From Morococcus cerebrosus (GTDB taxonomy: Bacteria > Pseudomonadota > Gammaproteobacteria > Burkholderiales > Neisseriaceae), in the NCBI RefSeq assembly GCF_022749515.1, contig NZ_CP094242.1, positions 2,046,001 through 2,110,000 on the forward strand: 64,000 nucleotides of DNA, read 5' to 3'. Each line of letters begins with the position of its first letter. Within the stretch, counting starts at the first letter, position 1. A program made the translations under genes and the position numbers. Positions 63,433 through 64,000 of the stretch are shown here, piece by piece. The notes beneath the pieces were generated by a model. It saw only the letters and a program-made list of their open reading frames with translations, ran no database searches and was not told the origin of the DNA.

Positions 63433-64000
63433 ATGAAAAAAATCCTTGTTACCGGCGGCGCGGGCTTTATCGGCTCGGCAGTGGTCCGCCACATCATCCA
63501 AAATACCGAAGACTCCGTCATCAATCTTGATAAGTTAACTTACGCAGGCAATCTCGAATCGCTAACCGACGTAGCCGACAGCCCTCGTTACGCTTTTGAG
63601 CAAGTGGACATTTGCGATCGTGCCGAACTTGACCGCGTGTTTGCACAACACCAGCCCGATGCCGTCATGCACTTGGCAGCGGAAAGTCATGTCGACCGCT
63701 CTATTGATTCCGCCGGCGAATTCATCCAAACCAACATCGTCGGCACGTTCAACCTGCTCGAAGCCGCGCGCGCCTACTGGCAGCAAATGTCGTCTGAAAA
63801 ACGAGAAGCTTTCCGTTTTCACCATATTTCCACCGACGAAGTCTATGGTGATTTGCACGGTACGGACGATTTGTTTACCGAAACTACGCCCTACGCCCCG
63901 TCCAGCCCCTATTCCGCTTCCAAGGCTTCCAGCGACCATCTCGTGCGTGCATGGCTGCGCACTTACGGCCTGCCGACCATCGTAACCAACTGTTCGAACA
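63433..64000 (+). CDS. rfbB: dTDP-glucose 4,6-dehydratase, 5' part
   Basis: First 189 codons of RmlB/RfbB, cut by the window end. The N-terminal NAD site is [15 protein letters not shown]. The catalytic block [14 protein letters not shown] (Thr-Asp-Glu) and the Tyr-x3-Lys [15 protein letters not shown] follow at the expected positions. It makes dTDP-4-keto-6-deoxyglucose for dTDP-rhamnose or related sugars, the first of the rml cluster, so rfbA/C/D probably follow outside the window. Confidence 0.95.
   Translation, partial: MKKILVTGGAGFIGSAVVRHIIQNTEDSVINLDKLTYAGNLESLTDVADSPRYAFEQVDICDRAELDRVFAQHQPDAVMHLAAESHVDRSIDSAGEFIQTNIVGTFNLLEAARAYWQQMSSEKREAFRFHHISTDEVYGDLHGTDDLFTETTPYAPSSPYSASKASSDHLVRAWLRTYGLPTIVTNCSN

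Noticed and set aside
1..64000. tRNA or rRNA genes
   Set aside because: I saw no cloverleaf with CCA-adjacent acceptor and no rRNA-like conserved blocks; a tRNA scan would settle it.

Overview
The window is a chromosomal segment of a commensal Neisseria. The 12-mer AGGTCGTCTGAA and its reverse complement recur throughout, often as inverted pairs after genes. This is the DNA uptake sequence dialect I associate with the N. mucosa / N. sicca / N. macacae group rather than with meningococcus or gonococcus. Four Correia elements (TATAGTGGATTAA ends), nine dRS3 repeats (ATTCCC-N8-GGGAAT), two IS1655-like elements and typical Neisseria genes (pilE, ubiB, parC, a pglI-like acetyltransferase) agree with this. 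No rRNA, tRNA, CRISPR array or complete prophage was seen.

Layout. 1-10 kb: heat-shock genes dnaK and grpE (separate transcripts with matching sigma-32-type promoters), cysE, a phosphatase-like lipoprotein, dusA, a glycosyltransferase, pmbA/tldE and yjgA (darP). 10-15.4 kb: proline catabolism, putP then putA. 16-24 kb: ubiB, ychF, a pglI-like O-acetyltransferase, tyrS and a membrane phosphotransferase of the sulfatase/alkaline phosphatase superfamily. 24.5-27 kb: two tandem type IV pilin genes with a 1.26-kb gene-free region upstream, which holds a sigma-54-type promoter, paired palindromes, phased direct repeats and a repeat array. 27-34 kb: recG, asd, smc. 34-43.6 kb: an accessory stretch with a flotillin/YqiJ pair split by a small nuclease-like gene, OsmC, a PspA homologue, two PepSY-like paralogues and immunity-like proteins (NTF2-fold and DUF3304 types). 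43.9-48.3 kb: tldD and tex. 48.5-56.3 kb: two 1080-bp IS30-family elements, one of them inside a fic gene, surrounding a secreted Cys-rich protein, a class II amidotransferase, erpA and a CI/LexA-like repressor with a divergent secreted protein. 56.5-64 kb: parC, a PilS/PilR-type two-component system, a DUF4112 protein and the start of rfbB.

The most coherent functional story joins the pilins at 25 kb with the sensor kinase and NtrC-family regulator at 59-62 kb. The major pilin gene is preceded by a GG-N10-GC (-24/-12) promoter. At about 107-212 bp farther upstream lie two TGAC-N7-GTCA palindromes exactly 50 bp apart, then four copies of GATAAGCGGTAT in two 20-bp-spaced pairs. The regulator keeps a GSFTGA loop and a Fis-type helix-turn-helix, as expected of a sigma-54 activator. 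This is inference from sequence and has not been tested.

Several annotated starts lie inside longer open frames. In those cases I chose the start with a Shine-Dalgarno match, a lipobox or family-consistent length, and each entry says which.
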